Part shown: piece by piece, positions 46,180 to 57,700 of the stretch | How the letters are laid out: the number at the start of each line of letters is the position of its first letter | How positions within the stretch are numbered: position 1 is the stretch's first letter | From: Ochotona curzoniae | Taxonomy: Eukaryota > Chordata > Mammalia > Lagomorpha > Ochotonidae | Assembly: GCF_017591425.1 (NCBI RefSeq) | Contig: NW_024464918.1 | Span: 28,052,001 to 28,116,000 of the forward strand | Direction: 5' to 3' | Length of the DNA: 64,000 nt | Translations under genes and position numbers: made by a program | The notes under the pieces: model-generated | What the model saw: the letters and a program-made list of their open reading frames with translations, nothing else | The model's database searches: none | What the model was told of the DNA's origin: nothing

Positions 46180-48660
46180 AAACACTAGACAGAAGATACA
46201 ACATAATTTTAAGGATAACATAGAATTATCTAAAGGTATATACATGGTGACACATTGAAAACAATCTGAGGGCATATTTTAATTTACACTGAATCTATTT
46301 TACTTTTCAAATTTTGGTTGGTATGTTTTGTTCACTCATCCCCCTGTCCCCCAAAAAAGGTTTAGGAATGACCTGACCAGTTCTTGCTGAAACATTTTGG
46401 GAATAAAAAAAACATACGTGGGGACCTCTGTTCGTGTCGCTTGTCTCTTACGGGGCAGGTCATAGTTGACGTAACACACCAGCAGAGGGACAGGAGCGAG
46501 TGAGGGTGGGCGGGCTCTGAGGAAACACAGGGTCAGTTGAAAGGATAGACTCCTGTTTTATGATATTTTGATCAAACTTTTCCCTGTGTGTGTTGCTTCT
46601 CTGCGTTGCCACACTTTTGCATTTAGCTTAGCATGCACAATGTGGCACTTCAACCTAGAACAGTTGACATTCACTCCCTGAAAAAACAAATCTATGATCC
46701 CGCTCAGTCACAACACCAACACCTAAAATACTGCATATTGAATGATTGAGTTTATCAACATAGAACGGCCTCTCTCTCATCTGAGTTTGTACACCAATCC
46801 CTCGCAGTCCTAAATATTTATGAGAATATGGGTTTAGGAGTTTTAAAGTGTTCTGTTGTATCGAGATAAATTTAGCTCACAAAGGCATGTCTGCATAGAT
46901 TTTTGGCTGAATTGTCTCTTTCTAAGCACAGAGCTTCGTTGGGCTGGCTCAGCGTGCACGGCTTAGAAAGCTGCGTCTGAATTGTCTGACAGCATAACAG
47001 CTATGTCAAAATTTTAATCAGAAAGGGAAAATATAGTTTCCTGTGGTTGTCCAGTTTGCTCTCACTGTCTCTGTGTGTGTTTTTGTGTGTGTTTCTGTAG
47101 CATTGTTGTTTGGGCTTGGGGATTGCCTTAAACAGCTGAGTGCAAGCCACTCGACAGGCCGCCTCTCAATGGGAGTGTTTGCTGCTGCTTCAAGTAGCTT
47201 CCTTTCAGCTGCTCTGTGTCAGGGTCCTTTTCTGCCCGAAGCTGGATGAAGCAGCTGGTGGACCTGCAAAAGGGCAGAGCTACAAGTGTGAGTACTTTGC
47301 CATAAAAGAGACCACACAAGACAGGCATGTTTTCTCAGTTGCCGCTATGGCAGAAACCTGAAAGTGATTAGGCTGCTGTACTCCTGCCTTAAATCTGGTT
47401 TCACATAAGCACCAGCTTTGATAACAGTACCACTTCATTTAGACAAAGATTATAAATGTTCAGCAAGGCTGCTTCAGGAGCGCCATGCCAGTGCCAACCT
47501 GCTGGTGTTTCACTCTGACCTTCACACAGCCCTGCCACAGTGGGGATCTGCAGGATGTGTCTGCTTACACTGGGATCTGAGCCTGAGGAACTGTCATGTT
47601 GATTGTCACCTCTGTGTGAGGATCAGGTGTCTGAAAGGCTAGAAGGAACTGCTTTTGAGCTCCTTTGTCACACACGTAGATGCACATTCTACTGTAGAAA
47701 TTATTGTGGAACACAGAAGTGTGTAAGATTCACCATACATGGTGGATATCTATTGATCAGCCTCCATGGTTGTGATGGGGAAGAAAGCTAGGCTGCGCGG
47801 GGAGTTTCGGGTGCACAGAGAGCCTGCAGACCCCACAGGACCTCTGAAACTTGTCATGGAGATTCCTCACTGGGACCAAATGAACAGGCACTTGTAACCC
47901 CCATTGTCAGTCGCTGGAGTGTGCCGACACGGGAGGGTGTGATTTGGGCACAAGTTGCTCTCTGCAGCTGAGGTCATCCCGGAGTCACTGGCAGGTGTGT
48001 GGACTGATGGCCTCTCATTGGTCCAGGCAGCCAGTCCTTCCACAAACAGACCTTCACAGCTCAGTACCGTGGTTGGACCACCTGACTCTATGGGGTTAAT
48101 GGGCTCTACAAAATTTTTTCTTTAAAAGAGGGAGATATATCAAAGTTTAAATAATCTCCATTGTTCTACTGTATGCACGGTGTTTTCAGTTGGAACTTAT
48201 ATGCACATTAGGCATTGATGTGTGAGATTAAATATCTCCTGTAATCCAGTTGTTTTCATTATTCCACCATTTCTTATATGACCTCATTTTCCCCTTTTCT
48301 TCTCCTTTTCTGGCATTTTCTTCATAAATTATTTCTGCTCCAAACTAAATAGTAGAAAAACTCCAGAGAGAGTAATAGCATCGTTTCGGGTCATAAGAAT
48401 GTAGAATATAAAGAGATACTGGCATTACAGCGTTTGGAAAGGCATTCCGTGACTTCTCTGCCATGAAGCCTTTCCACTCAGTTGTGAGCTTACTCTGCTC
48501 TCATTTATTGAAGTTTCCTTGTTGGCCAAACCAAATTTGGATGATCCTAGGCATGACCATCTGTCAGAGGCTACATGACAAAGTGAGCATGTGACACATG
48601 ACGCCCTTTAGCTGTGATACAGAGCAGCCTGAGTGAGGAGAAGGCCATGGGGCATGGAGG
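46180..48660. other. Unique sequence, no gene I can support
   Basis: From about 46900 to 48060 the sequence is less AT-rich and could hold unrecognised old repeats. A weak splice-like pair encloses 47223-47288; it is discussed among the findings. Confidence 0.3.
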
Positions 48661-48664
48661 AGGG

Positions 48665-48813
48665 ATGTGCTGGCTGCTCGCTTTGGATAGCTCAGCTGTG
48701 GCCATTGTAGCCATTCAGGATTTGAACCAGCAGATGGAAGATGCTTGTGTCTCTTTCTTTCTATAAATCTGACTTTCTGATAAAAATAACTAAATCTTTA
48801 AAAAAAAAAAAAG
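48665..48813 (+). repeat. CSINE 3' half, plus strand, 5'-truncated
   Basis: GCTTTGGATAGCTCAGCTGTG, GATTTGAACCAGCAGATGG and GACTTTCTGATAAAAATAAC, with a final A-run, are the 3' half of an older CSINE. Confidence 0.75.
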
Positions 48814-48819
48814 GTTAAC

Positions 48820-49990
48820 AAATTGACGAGTCTGTAGTTACTCGAGCCCGTTTTTCCTATATTTGTTACCTGAGTTTTCTAGGGAGGATTTTTCCTAAAA
48901 CTCCCATGATATTTTTTATAAAGAAAAGATATAAGTTTTATTGAACTTTTACTTTTTGCTACCGACTGTAGTTTTTTTGAGCTTCACCAGTTGTTTGTAA
49001 TGGTACATAAATTTTTAGTGTTGATGTCAGATATGGGAAAATCTGTATCAAGTTGTAAGATTTAATTGAATTTTTATCTACAGATTTTTAAATCTACAGA
49101 ATTTTAAATGTGTTCTCAGTATATTCATGTGATCTGTTCCTCTTCTTTAATTGGATTCATTTAACTGGCTTCTGTAATCCAAGGGTCAGTTTATTACATG
49201 CAGGAGAAATGTGCCTCTCTTCTTCAGACTTCCTGCTTAAATGTGATGTACTTTGCAATTTGCAGGCTTCAGAATGAGAAAGGCTATCAGGTACATAGAG
49301 ACAGGATCTGAAACGTTGGGAGACAGTAAAACATGCGCCTTCACACAAAGTTAGTGTTTGTACAACTTCTGCACTTTGTGTCTCGTGAAGATGAGCATCC
49401 TGTTACACTTATCTTCTTGGTTTCCCTTGAGAAAGAAAAGGAAAAGTTGTGCTTGCTGTTGAACCTGTTATGTTAATTGTCTTGCTGGCAGGCAGACCCT
49501 CCCTTGTTCACTTGGCTTCAGGGAGTAGAATCATCTGCAAACAATTTTACCTGTCTCCAAGTTAAACGTGTTTCTGCAGGATAAGCTCCAACTCCGTGTT
49601 CAACCTTGTTTCTTCATCCTTCCCTGCCCGTTCGTCCAGTGCTGGCCCCATGTGACAATACCAGGGCAGTGGGCACATTAGTGCCAAGGTGACTGGGAAT
49701 AGCAGAATTTGCTGCTGGTGTCGTGAACAGCACACATCGCACTTTACTGTGTTCAAAATGAATGGCCATCCTAAATTCCTTTTAGATAGCTGAATCCCAT
49801 GGGGCCGTGTTGGTGTCATGAGGCAAATAATGTGTTAAAGGTCAATGTGCAGTGGACTTGGGAAGTAGCTTCAACAGTGATAAATAAGTATTGTTTTGCA
49901 AATTTTGAAAATGTTTCAACTTTATGAACTGAATGCTAAGGCCCCTTGCACAGCCTGGAGAGGCAGTTGTGAAAGTGGGAGACCATCATG
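48820..49990. other. Unique sequence, no gene seen
   Basis: The AT-rich part (48880-49130) may be an unrecognised LINE-1 relic. There is no exon that I can support. Confidence 0.35.
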
Positions 49991-49994
49991 GGTA

Positions 49995-50102
49995 AAGCTC
50001 AGCATCTTCCTGGCAGGTGCAGTAGGCCTTCTATTGTAGAGCTTAGAGAAGCTCAGCATCTTCCTGGCAGGTGCAGCAGGTCTTCTACTGTACATCTCAG
50101 TG
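49995..50102. repeat. 54-bp tandem duplication, two copies
   Basis: AAGCTCAGCATCTTCCTGGC starts at 49995 and again at 50049. The copies are almost identical for about 45 bp and then diverge. Because 54 is a multiple of three, a minus-strand frame through it shows an 18-residue repeat (RRPAAPARKMLSF against RRPTAPARKMLSF). That frame is short and has no other support as a gene. Confidence 0.9.
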
Positions 50103-50643
50103 AAGTCCAGGACCACTATTCAGGCGCCCAGTAAGCCAAGTGTGCACAGGCTTCTGCAAACCTTGGGCATCTACATCAATTAGTGTTTTCACATCATTCC
50201 TTGAAATCAGTACTTTCAATGAAGCATTTTGTTCATAAGATAACCCAAGGCATAAATAGGTAAAAAAGTAATTCTACATTGTCAATCAGAAAGATACCCC
50301 CACATATGGATATGTCACAGGCAAAAAAACTCAGATTTTTTTTTTCACTATCAGTGTCAGTTTCTGCTAGGTTTGCGTTGGTATTTTTCAACCTGATCTC
50401 CAGAATTGACTTTACTATGTAGAGGTTAGTAAGCTAACCTGTTCATTTGCTGAAAGTCTATTTATCTTTTATAGGAAGTGTATGAAGCTGTTTGGAGTTA
50501 TAGAGGATGTCTGACTTGTCTTTACATATGTTAAGGTTCATGTCTACTTAAGAAAAAAATAATCCACTTGTGCAAAAGGATGTGGCAGTGCGAGTGTTAA
50601 AAAAATGCTTGCTGAAAGAATATTTGCAATGTATCCTGGAGAA

Positions 50644-50692
50644 GTGGGTGCCTTAAAGGAAAGTGGGTGCCTACTCTCCTACTGAGAGTAGG
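50644..50692. repeat. Short duplication and perfect hairpin
   Basis: GTGGGTGCCT occurs at 50644-50653 and 50663-50672. It is followed by CTACTCTC, a 5-base loop and GAGAGTAG (50671-50691), a perfect 8-bp inverted repeat. Confidence 0.85.
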
Positions 50693-50864
50693 AGACAAAT
50701 TGTCCAGAGTGGTGAAGGTGAACTTAGACTGAAACAGCATTCCTGAAAGCAGTAACACCTTTTCTATTCCAAGTGGATTTTGAAATTCTCACCAAACCCT
50801 GGTCAGTTGCTGCAAAACTGGGCAGTATTATCTCGAAATTACAGAGAAACAAAGGGCAAAGCAG

Positions 50865-51105
50865 ATGGCTTGTGTGCGGAGTTGTCTACACCTCCACGGA
50901 CGCGGCAGGGGAACCAAGAGGGAGGAGGGCTGGCTGCGCTGCTGTCCTTTCCGGCTCGGGCTGGAGGCCTTCGTGGAGCGGGGCGATGGAAGGCGAAAGG
51001 GGCAAGTGGACAGAGGGAGGCTTCTCCACTTGAGCCCCCCAGAGGAAGCAGCCCTTGGCTGTTGGGCTCTGGAAATGGGAGGTTGGGGCTGGGCCAAGGT
51101 GTTTA
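50865..51105. other. CpG-enriched GC-rich patch
   Basis: About eleven CG pairs lie in the first 140 bp, including CCACGGACGCGGCAGG and GAGCGGGGCGATGG. Four overlapping frames on both strands are a by-product of high GC. It could be a remnant of a promoter or of a GC-rich repeat. Nothing identifies it. Confidence 0.4.
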
Positions 51106-51402
51106 CCACCCCAGTCTTACTCTTAGGGCATGAGTTGCTGTGAAGTTGTGACACATGATTTTCAGGGCTTCGGTCAGGTGTCTAGACTGCCTGTTGGTCC
51201 GTCCTCGGTTCTCTGTATTCTGAACTGGGATACTGCACTGCTCCAACTGATGCTTAGCTTTTGTGGTACCCTTCATTACTCTCATCTTAGGCAGTCTTCT
51301 ATTTCTATGCCATCTTTTTATATATAAACATTCACCTATGTATGACTCACATAAGAATTTGTCCTTTATAATTGCCATGGGCACTGCAGTCCTAACCATA
51401 AA

Positions 51403-51704
51403 TAAGTTACTTATTTTTGTTGCAAAGTCAGATGCACAGAAAGGAGGAGAGACAGAGAGGAAGATTTTTCATTTGTTGATTTACTCCCCAAGTGGCTGCA
51501 GTGGCTGGAGCTGCACCGATCTGAAGCCAGGAGCATGGAGCCTCTTCCATGTCTCCCATGTGGGTACAGGGTCCCAAGGCTTTGGGCCGTCCTTGACTGC
51601 TTTCCAGGCCACAAGCGGGGAGCTGGATGGGAAGCAGGTACCCATATGGGATCCAGGCACATTCAAGGCAAGGACTTTAGCTGCTAGGCTACTGCCCTGG
51701 ACCC
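51403..51704 (-). mobile_element. CSINE, minus strand
   Basis: TTACTTATTTTTGTTGCAAAG, GGAGGAGAGACAGAGAGGAAG, CGATCTGAAGCCAGGAGC, GTACCCATATGGGATCC and a head ending in CCCTGGACCC show a nearly full element. A short gap follows GGGAAGCAG, where the B-box would lie. A 171-codon plus-strand frame through it is spurious. Confidence 0.88.
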
Positions 51705-51734
51705 CCGCTTGCTTATTCTGGTCTGCTCTTGTTC

Positions 51735-51800
51735 TCCTCTCCCCACGTTTTCTGCCTGTCACTCTTTCAAATAAATAAAAAATTCTTTGGATAAAAAGAT
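51735..51800 (+). repeat. Probable CSINE 3' tail, plus strand
   Basis: CTGCCTGTCACTCTTTCAAAT, then AAATAAAAAATTCTTTGG, resembles the older CSINE tail in sense orientation, directly next to the minus-strand copy. It may be a second, 5'-truncated insertion. Confidence 0.4.
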
Positions 51801-51809
51801 CATTTGTGT

Positions 51810-52790
51810 TATAAAAAATGTTTTTATAACATTTTCAACAAATAGAGTAGTGATCTTAGTACTAGGTATTTTTGACATAATATTTGAGAAGCATTTGTAC
51901 ACGTGCTGTGAATGAGAACACAGCTATAGCTTCAAGTCAGAAGTACAAATTGTATGTTAAATTTTTTATTTTTCATACACCAGCAGTCAAATTTAATGCC
52001 ACCAGAAGTAATTTTACTTCTTGTTTAAAAGTAACCAGAAGGCCCTTTCAACATGTTCTTACTTCTAGTGTCTACAGAAAAGTACTTAAAATTGTACCAA
52101 TTATACTTGGAAGTAAAAAAAAAAAATCCTTAAAAAAGTAACATGTTTTCTAAAAATAAGGAACATAAGTATAAAATTATCACCAGTACTATACATGTGA
52201 CAATAAAAAAAACAGGTCATGCTTTTCACATCTTTTATGATCCCAAGATTTTTAAAAATACGGGTAGATTTTCTTTTTTAAGGATAATTTGAATTTGAAC
52301 TGATGCTGTCATGTTATCATATGAAAGCTTGGAGTACTTGTGTTTCATACTGGTTTAAATGAAAGTTTCTGTGTTCGCCACTACTTCCAACTACGTTAGT
52401 TTATAATTTATTATCATTCCAAACAAAACCTGACAGCGACTTGCCTCTCTTGAAAATATTTATTAATGTCTAATTTATATAAGAAAAATGCACAAGTGAT
52501 ATTTTAAAGCTTCATAACTTTTTTACAAGCTAAGCATATCTGTCTGTTGAATGCCTGCATCAAGAAATTAGCACAGAGCCAGCTGCGGAAGGACCCCTGG
52601 GCAGCAGTTCCAGGCAGTCCTACCCCGTTGCAGCCAGCTTCCTCCACTCCTAACAGTGTGTGATGTTCACAAGTCTATGTAGGTGAAACCGTGCAACACG
52701 CAGCTCCTTCTCTGTGTGTGCGTTCCTTTGGTAATAGTGCTTGTGAGTTTCAACTACAGTATTTCCTTGTTTGAATACATCAGAATGTGT
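51810..52790. other. AT-rich sequence, no gene seen
   Basis: No supportable gene. The right part, from about 52530, may already belong to the LINE-1 that follows. Confidence 0.35.
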
Positions 52791-52794
52791 GGAT

Positions 52795-53110
52795 TTAGCC
52801 ATTCTCAAGTCCTACTGATGGCCGTTTTGGTAGCTTCTCTGGACAGTTTATAACTCCAGTTGTGGTAAGCACAGCGTGTCTCTTGGGAACAGTTATCAGG
52901 ATGGAAATTGCTGAGTCCGAGATGTGCCCATGTTTGAGTTTGGCAGATAATGCCAAACGAGCATTCAGACTGTTCTCTAAAATAATTCTGTCACTGTACA
53001 CTCCCCAGCAAGAGGGACTTTTGATTTCATCACAACCATACCCACCTTCAGCACTGCTTTTGTTTTTCATTTCAGTCACTTTGTGGAGCAAAATTTACCT
53101 TTTTTTTTGG
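52795..53110 (-). mobile_element. Old LINE-1 fragment, minus strand
   Basis: CCTACTGATGGCCGTTTTGG, ATGGAAATTGCTGAGTCCGAG, GCAGATAATGCCAAACGAGC and CTGTACACTCCCCAGCAAG follow in order the antisense text of the ORF2 C-terminal region of old LINE-1s. It is coding-dead. Confidence 0.65.
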
Positions 53111-53114
53111 ACAA

Positions 53115-54750
53115 AGTAATCCTGAAAGGAATGATTGATCATGACATCGTCAGCATTTCCTTGCACAGACGTGAATGTCTTATTTGAAGTGGTCCATTGT
53201 TGGGGTTCTGTGAACAGTAAAGGCTACTCTGCGGTGGGTTGCTCACCTGTCGGTTCCTCAGGCCGATCCACCTGCATCTCACATGGGGTATCCAGGTTGC
53301 TGCTTGGCTCCATCTCCTGACTCCAGTTTCCTGCTGATCAATCAAGAGAGCAGGAGTGAAGGCTCAATTAATGAGTGACAGCAATCAGTCCAGATCAGTC
53401 AGAAAGAATTTAACCTAAAATTCCCCAAGTGCTGCAGGAGCTCGTTCATTGAGCCTTCAGCCCAGCACTGCCCACCATTACTTCTTGCAAACATGGGTTC
53501 ACTGATGGCCGACTGTCTCTGTCATTAGCAAATGTTTCATTGCATTGTTTTGTTTCCTGTATTTGTTCCATTTTCTTCTAAAGCATCATGAATGTTATGT
53601 GTTTTTAGAATCTTGTCTTGATTACCATTTAAATGCACTGCAGGAGAACCGACAGATCTGTGTAATGTTTTGAGATAACAGTCTAGCATATTCTAGACGC
53701 AGAGTAAGAATGCATATAAGGGTGTCAGCATGAAATTCCATTTGCTAACTTAGCCCATCGCATGATACCATTTTATCCTGTTAGTATCTTGGATTTATGT
53801 GGTTATATCATAATATGAGGGATTTGCCTGCTGTACTCAAAATAAACCAGGTAAATGGACTTTATAGCACCAATCATGGATAATGTGTATTTCAAAGGAA
53901 GACTTAAAATTCACTCTCTCCTAAGAAATGAGTTTGGCCTACGAAGAACCAACTTGTTCTTTACCTTAATTAAGATAAGAATGAAAGATGGTCTTGGTGG
54001 CTATTCTCACATCCATGGACAAAAGATTTGTTGCTCTCTTTGGTAGTCATCCATATAGTGTGTGTCAAGGAACGGTAGCTACTCAGGAGCGTCCCTCTCA
54101 CTAACTCAGGCCCACCCACTCCTAGAAAAGTCGTGGTGTAGCTGTTTCCAGCCAGAGCAGGAGCTCCTTTGCCTAGACTCCCAACATAGAGGTTCATGAT
54201 GAGCTGTGGACTAGTGACCCCAGGCAGTGTCAGGAACCAGGAGCTGAAAAAATGTACAGTGACAATGACAAGTAGATTATCATTTGCAAGAACATTATCA
54301 GATATCAAGTAAGCACCAACAGAATTAAAAGCTATGCAGTCAGAGGTTCCTGGAAAACCTCCAAGCTTTCCTGAAACTGAGGGGAGTGACTGTGCCAATT
54401 GGTTGTTGTTTGTTTTCCTTGGGGTCCTGGGACATTTTGTGAACGAATGTTTTTGAATCTGTATTATTTGGAATGTATTACTATCTCCCCAAGTCTCACC
54501 ACTTTTGTGTATAGTGTGGCGACAAAAATGATAACTAGCATAGTGTTATGCAGATCTCTTCAAATGACATGTATAAAGCATGTATCACAGAGCAGAGCAC
54601 ATGACAAATCTTCCATTAAGGACAGTTATGCATAAAGTTCCATTAAAAAACTCACTCTAGGAAATATAGACAATTTTTGAGAAGTACTAGATTAATAGAT
54701 TAATAGATTTTGGTGAACATTTGAGAACCACAGAGGTTGGAGACAAACTA
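53115..54750. other. Unique sequence, no gene I can support
   Basis: CATCTCACATGGGGTATCCAGG (53274-53295) hints at an old CSINE. A 142-codon minus-strand frame (53970-54398) has no recognisable domain, and its length is within chance. TAGATTAA repeats at about 54687-54707. Confidence 0.35.
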
Positions 54751-54756
54751 AATGGA

Positions 54757-54784
54757 TTGTGTGTGTGTGATTGTGTGTGTGTGT
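54757..54784. repeat. (GT)n microsatellite
   Basis: Two GT runs are separated by a single ATT interruption. Confidence 0.9.
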
Positions 54785-54972
54785 ATGCATTGTAGGCATT
54801 GTGGTTGTGATACTTATCTCACCCTCCCTTCTGTGAGAATTTTGTTCTGACTCCTGTGTTCTCTGTTCAAAATTTGATGAATGTCTTTTTTCTGATAACC
54901 AAGTTACGATTTTAGATTCAGCAAAATGTCAGTGTCTAAACTCTTGTTTTCCTTTCTTATAAAAAGAAACTG

Positions 54973-55297
54973 AGGCTATGATGTTGTTGCTGCTTAGGGT
55001 GTTAAACTGTTGCCTATGATGCCAACATCCTATATGGATGCTGGTTGAAGTCCCAGATGCTCTGCTTCCAGTCCAGCTCCCTGCTAAATGCACCTGGGGA
55101 ACTTCAGCAGAAAATAGCCCACATTTCTGGGTCCCTGCACTCATGTGGAAGACCTGATGTGAGTTCTTGGCGCCTGGCTTCAGTCTGGCCCCGCTGGGGG
55201 AATGAACCAGCAGATGAAGCATCTCTCTCTTGCTCTCTGTCTCACCTTTTCTCTGTAACTCTACCTTGAAAAATAGAGAAGCTGAATCTTTTTAAAA
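54973..55297 (+). repeat. Old CSINE, plus strand
   Basis: GATGTTGTTGCTGCTTAGGG, CAACATCCTATATGGATGCTGG, CAGTCCAGCTCCCTGC, GCGCCTGGCTTCAGTCTGGC and CTCTGTAACTCTACCTTG are all in CSINE order. It is an older subfamily. Confidence 0.78.
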
Positions 55298-55299
55298 GA

Positions 55300-55779
55300 G
55301 GAGGGTAAAAATGGTACACAATTGTGTGACCCTGTTGTGAAATATAAGCTGATGCCTAACATCTTACCAAGGGTCAGTCAGTCTTGGCTAACGATTCGTG
55401 CTGCAGCAGAACCCACCCGTGCGATCGGCTTACCGTCATCTTCAGGTTGTGTTCTGTGTCTGTGGGGTTGCCTAGGGTTCACGCTGAGGTAATTATTTTT
55501 ACTAACTCTTCCTTGAGATCGTGGGAGTTTTTGGAAGTGTTCTTGCTTCTCAGATGCTGCTTGTGGCTGTTAATGATGGCAGTGTCCTCTGCAGTCATTC
55601 TGGTCGCGCTCTGTTCTCTGCACTCTGATCTGCACTCTGCCTTTTTGAACTCTACTGCTACAGTGGGAGACTCTTTTTCTGTTAAGATCTGGCTTCAAAT
55701 AAGAAAAGAGTTGTTTCCAGGTCATAGTTGGTCTCAAAATCCTTCATGTGTGTGCAGTTTTGAAGAGGCACTGAGCCAC
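55300..55779. other. Unique sequence, no gene I can support
   Basis: A plus-strand frame of 140 codons (55384-55806) runs into the minisatellite. It shows one hydrophobic stretch but no family resemblance, so I treat it as chance. Confidence 0.3.
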
Positions 55780-55893
55780 ACCTGGCCACACGCACGGAGC
55801 ACTTAGCTATGTTCCACCCCTGGCCACAGACACAGAGCACTTTGCTATGTTCCACCTCTGGCCACAGGCATGGAGGACTTTGCTGTGTGCTCT
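55780..55893. repeat. 38-bp minisatellite, three copies
   Basis: CTGGCCACA starts at 55782, 55820 and 55858, exactly 38 bp apart. Each unit continues with GAGCACTT or GAGGACTT and GCTATGTTCCACC or a close variant. Confidence 0.93.
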
Positions 55894-56019
55894 GAGCCAC
55901 CACTGTGTGTGCATCATATGGGCTGCTGATCTGCATTGGCGGAACAGAGTAACTTTAGTCACAAGAGAGGAGATCATTTATGATTTCACCATGCCTTCTG
56001 GAGTCCCAGTTTGTAGCTT

Positions 56020-56120
56020 ATTTATTCATTTTAGCCATTCAGCAAATGTTTCTTGAGTCACTTCAATATAAAAACACCATTTTAGGCATTAGGGATTTAG
56101 TAGGAAATATAGATGGAGTA
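56020..56120 (-). repeat. L2-type 3' end relic, minus strand
   Basis: TATTTATTCATTTTAGCCATTC, then AGCAAATGTTTCTTGAGTCAC and GGCATTAGGGATTTAGTAGG, follow the reverse of the LINE-2/MIR 3' end. Confidence 0.5.
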
Positions 56121-56138
56121 TAGCAAGTTAAGGAATTT

Positions 56139-56434
56139 TAAAAAAAGGATTTATTTATTTGAAAGGTATAGCAGTAGAGACAGATGCAGAGAAAAAAGAG
56201 AGAGAAGAAAGAAGAATCTATTTAGAGGTTCACTTGGACAATGGACCAGAGAACCAGCAAATAAAACTTAATTTGGGGTTTCCCACATGAGGGGAAGAGC
56301 CCGAGCACGTGGCCCACGCGCCGCTGCTTTCCTGGCGCATCAACAGGGGAACTTGAGTAGAAATGGAGAAACCAGGATTGGAACTGACACTTCAATATGA
56401 GATGCCAGCATCACTGACTCATAGTGTTGACCCC
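56139..56434 (-). repeat. Old CSINE, minus strand
   Basis: AAAAAAAGGATTTATTTATTTG, GAGACAGATGCAGAG, CTGCTTTCCTGGCGCATCAAC and GATGCCAGCATCACTGAC lead to a decayed head near GTTGACCCC. Confidence 0.72.
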
Positions 56435-56439
56435 ATGGA

Positions 56440-57686
56440 GGTGTAATTTTGAATATTGGCCTTGAAATTGCATTTCAGTTACCAGATATATTTGGGGAAA
56501 GAACATTTCAAGCAGGGGTTGGGAAGTGTTTGCAAGGACCTGGAGGCATAAAGGTGCCTGACATTTTCTTGTGGTTGCTGGGTGAGTGAGAAGAAATGGG
56601 ACAGTTCCAAGACATATGCACTGACAAGGGCAAATGGATCAGTGTGGGCCACTCTGAGGACTTTGGTTTGTACTTCAGGTTATGTGCCCGTTCAGCGTAT
56701 CTCAGTAAGATAGAAGAAACAAATACACTTAAGGGAAGGCTGTCCAAATATGCCAGCATCTGGACACACTGGCGAGAGTGGTCTTGTCAGTGGGCGGAAC
56801 AAGTATTCAACCAAATAAAGAAATGAGTGTCCAATTCCAGCTCTCTACATTATTTTCCTAGACTTTTTTTAAAAAAAAATTTTAACCTTTTTTTTTTTTG
56901 TCTACACATCACTCTCATGAAAAGAAGAGATGTGGGCAAGCCACTTCATGATAATTAAAGTTATCCTGTAAATTTGGCCAGAAATTCAAAGTTATCCAGA
57001 AATTTGGCCAGTGGGGAGGCGGTCAGTGACACTGAAGCTGGCCATGGTCAAGGGCAGTGAGCCAAACTGCAAGTGGCACTCACACTTTTGTTCCCTCATT
57101 TGACAGTGTAAGAAGGAGGTGGGGTCTCGGCTCCCCAGCAGTCTCTCTTCCCCCATGAAACAGTCCCAGGCTGGGGGAGGGAGCTGCGGCACAGCCAGAA
57201 GGCAGCTCATGCTGTCAGCAGTAACTGGCACACCTGAACTGTCACACGTAGAATTTTGGTCTGGAGCCAAAGTCCTCATTAGCGGAGATGGGTTACCGAA
57301 TAAGTAATATGCTAATGCCCGCTAAGGAAGACAGAAAATACAAACTTGGAAGATGGATTTCACCATGGACAAACTTTCTCGTACTGTTTTTCCCTATGAA
57401 TGATCCTGGATGAATTGAATGAGATCAAATGTTTTAATCAGCTGAGAGAAAATCAAGGCCATGCAAAACAGAAGTAGAATTATGCACAGAGAGGCCCATC
57501 TATCGTATCTGGATGTTTTCTTCCATGCTAAACTGAACAGTTTAAAATGAATCTTTTTTGAGGGAATATAGTCATTGGGAATGATAAGTGTGAAGGTGAA
57601 GCACCAAAAACAGATATTTTGTCGATTGAATGTTTTCTAAATCCTGGGCACATGAGTAACACATCCTTATATTTAGAACATGTTCT
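56440..57686. other. Unique sequence, no gene seen
   Basis: Purine and T runs lie near 56867-56900. There is no exon that I can support. Confidence 0.35.
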
Positions 57687-57700
57687 CATTCAGTAGTTCT

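Noticed and set aside
51263..51778. 171-codon plus-strand open frame, the longest in the window
   Set aside because: Most of it runs antisense through a minus-strand CSINE. No domain is visible.
53970..54398. 142-codon minus-strand open frame with a hydrophobic stretch
   Set aside because: No family resemblance, no splice or promoter context, and frames of this length are expected by chance in 64 kb read in six frames.
55384..55806. 140-codon plus-strand open frame with a hydrophobic stretch
   Set aside because: It runs into the 38-bp minisatellite and shows no recognisable domain; chance length.
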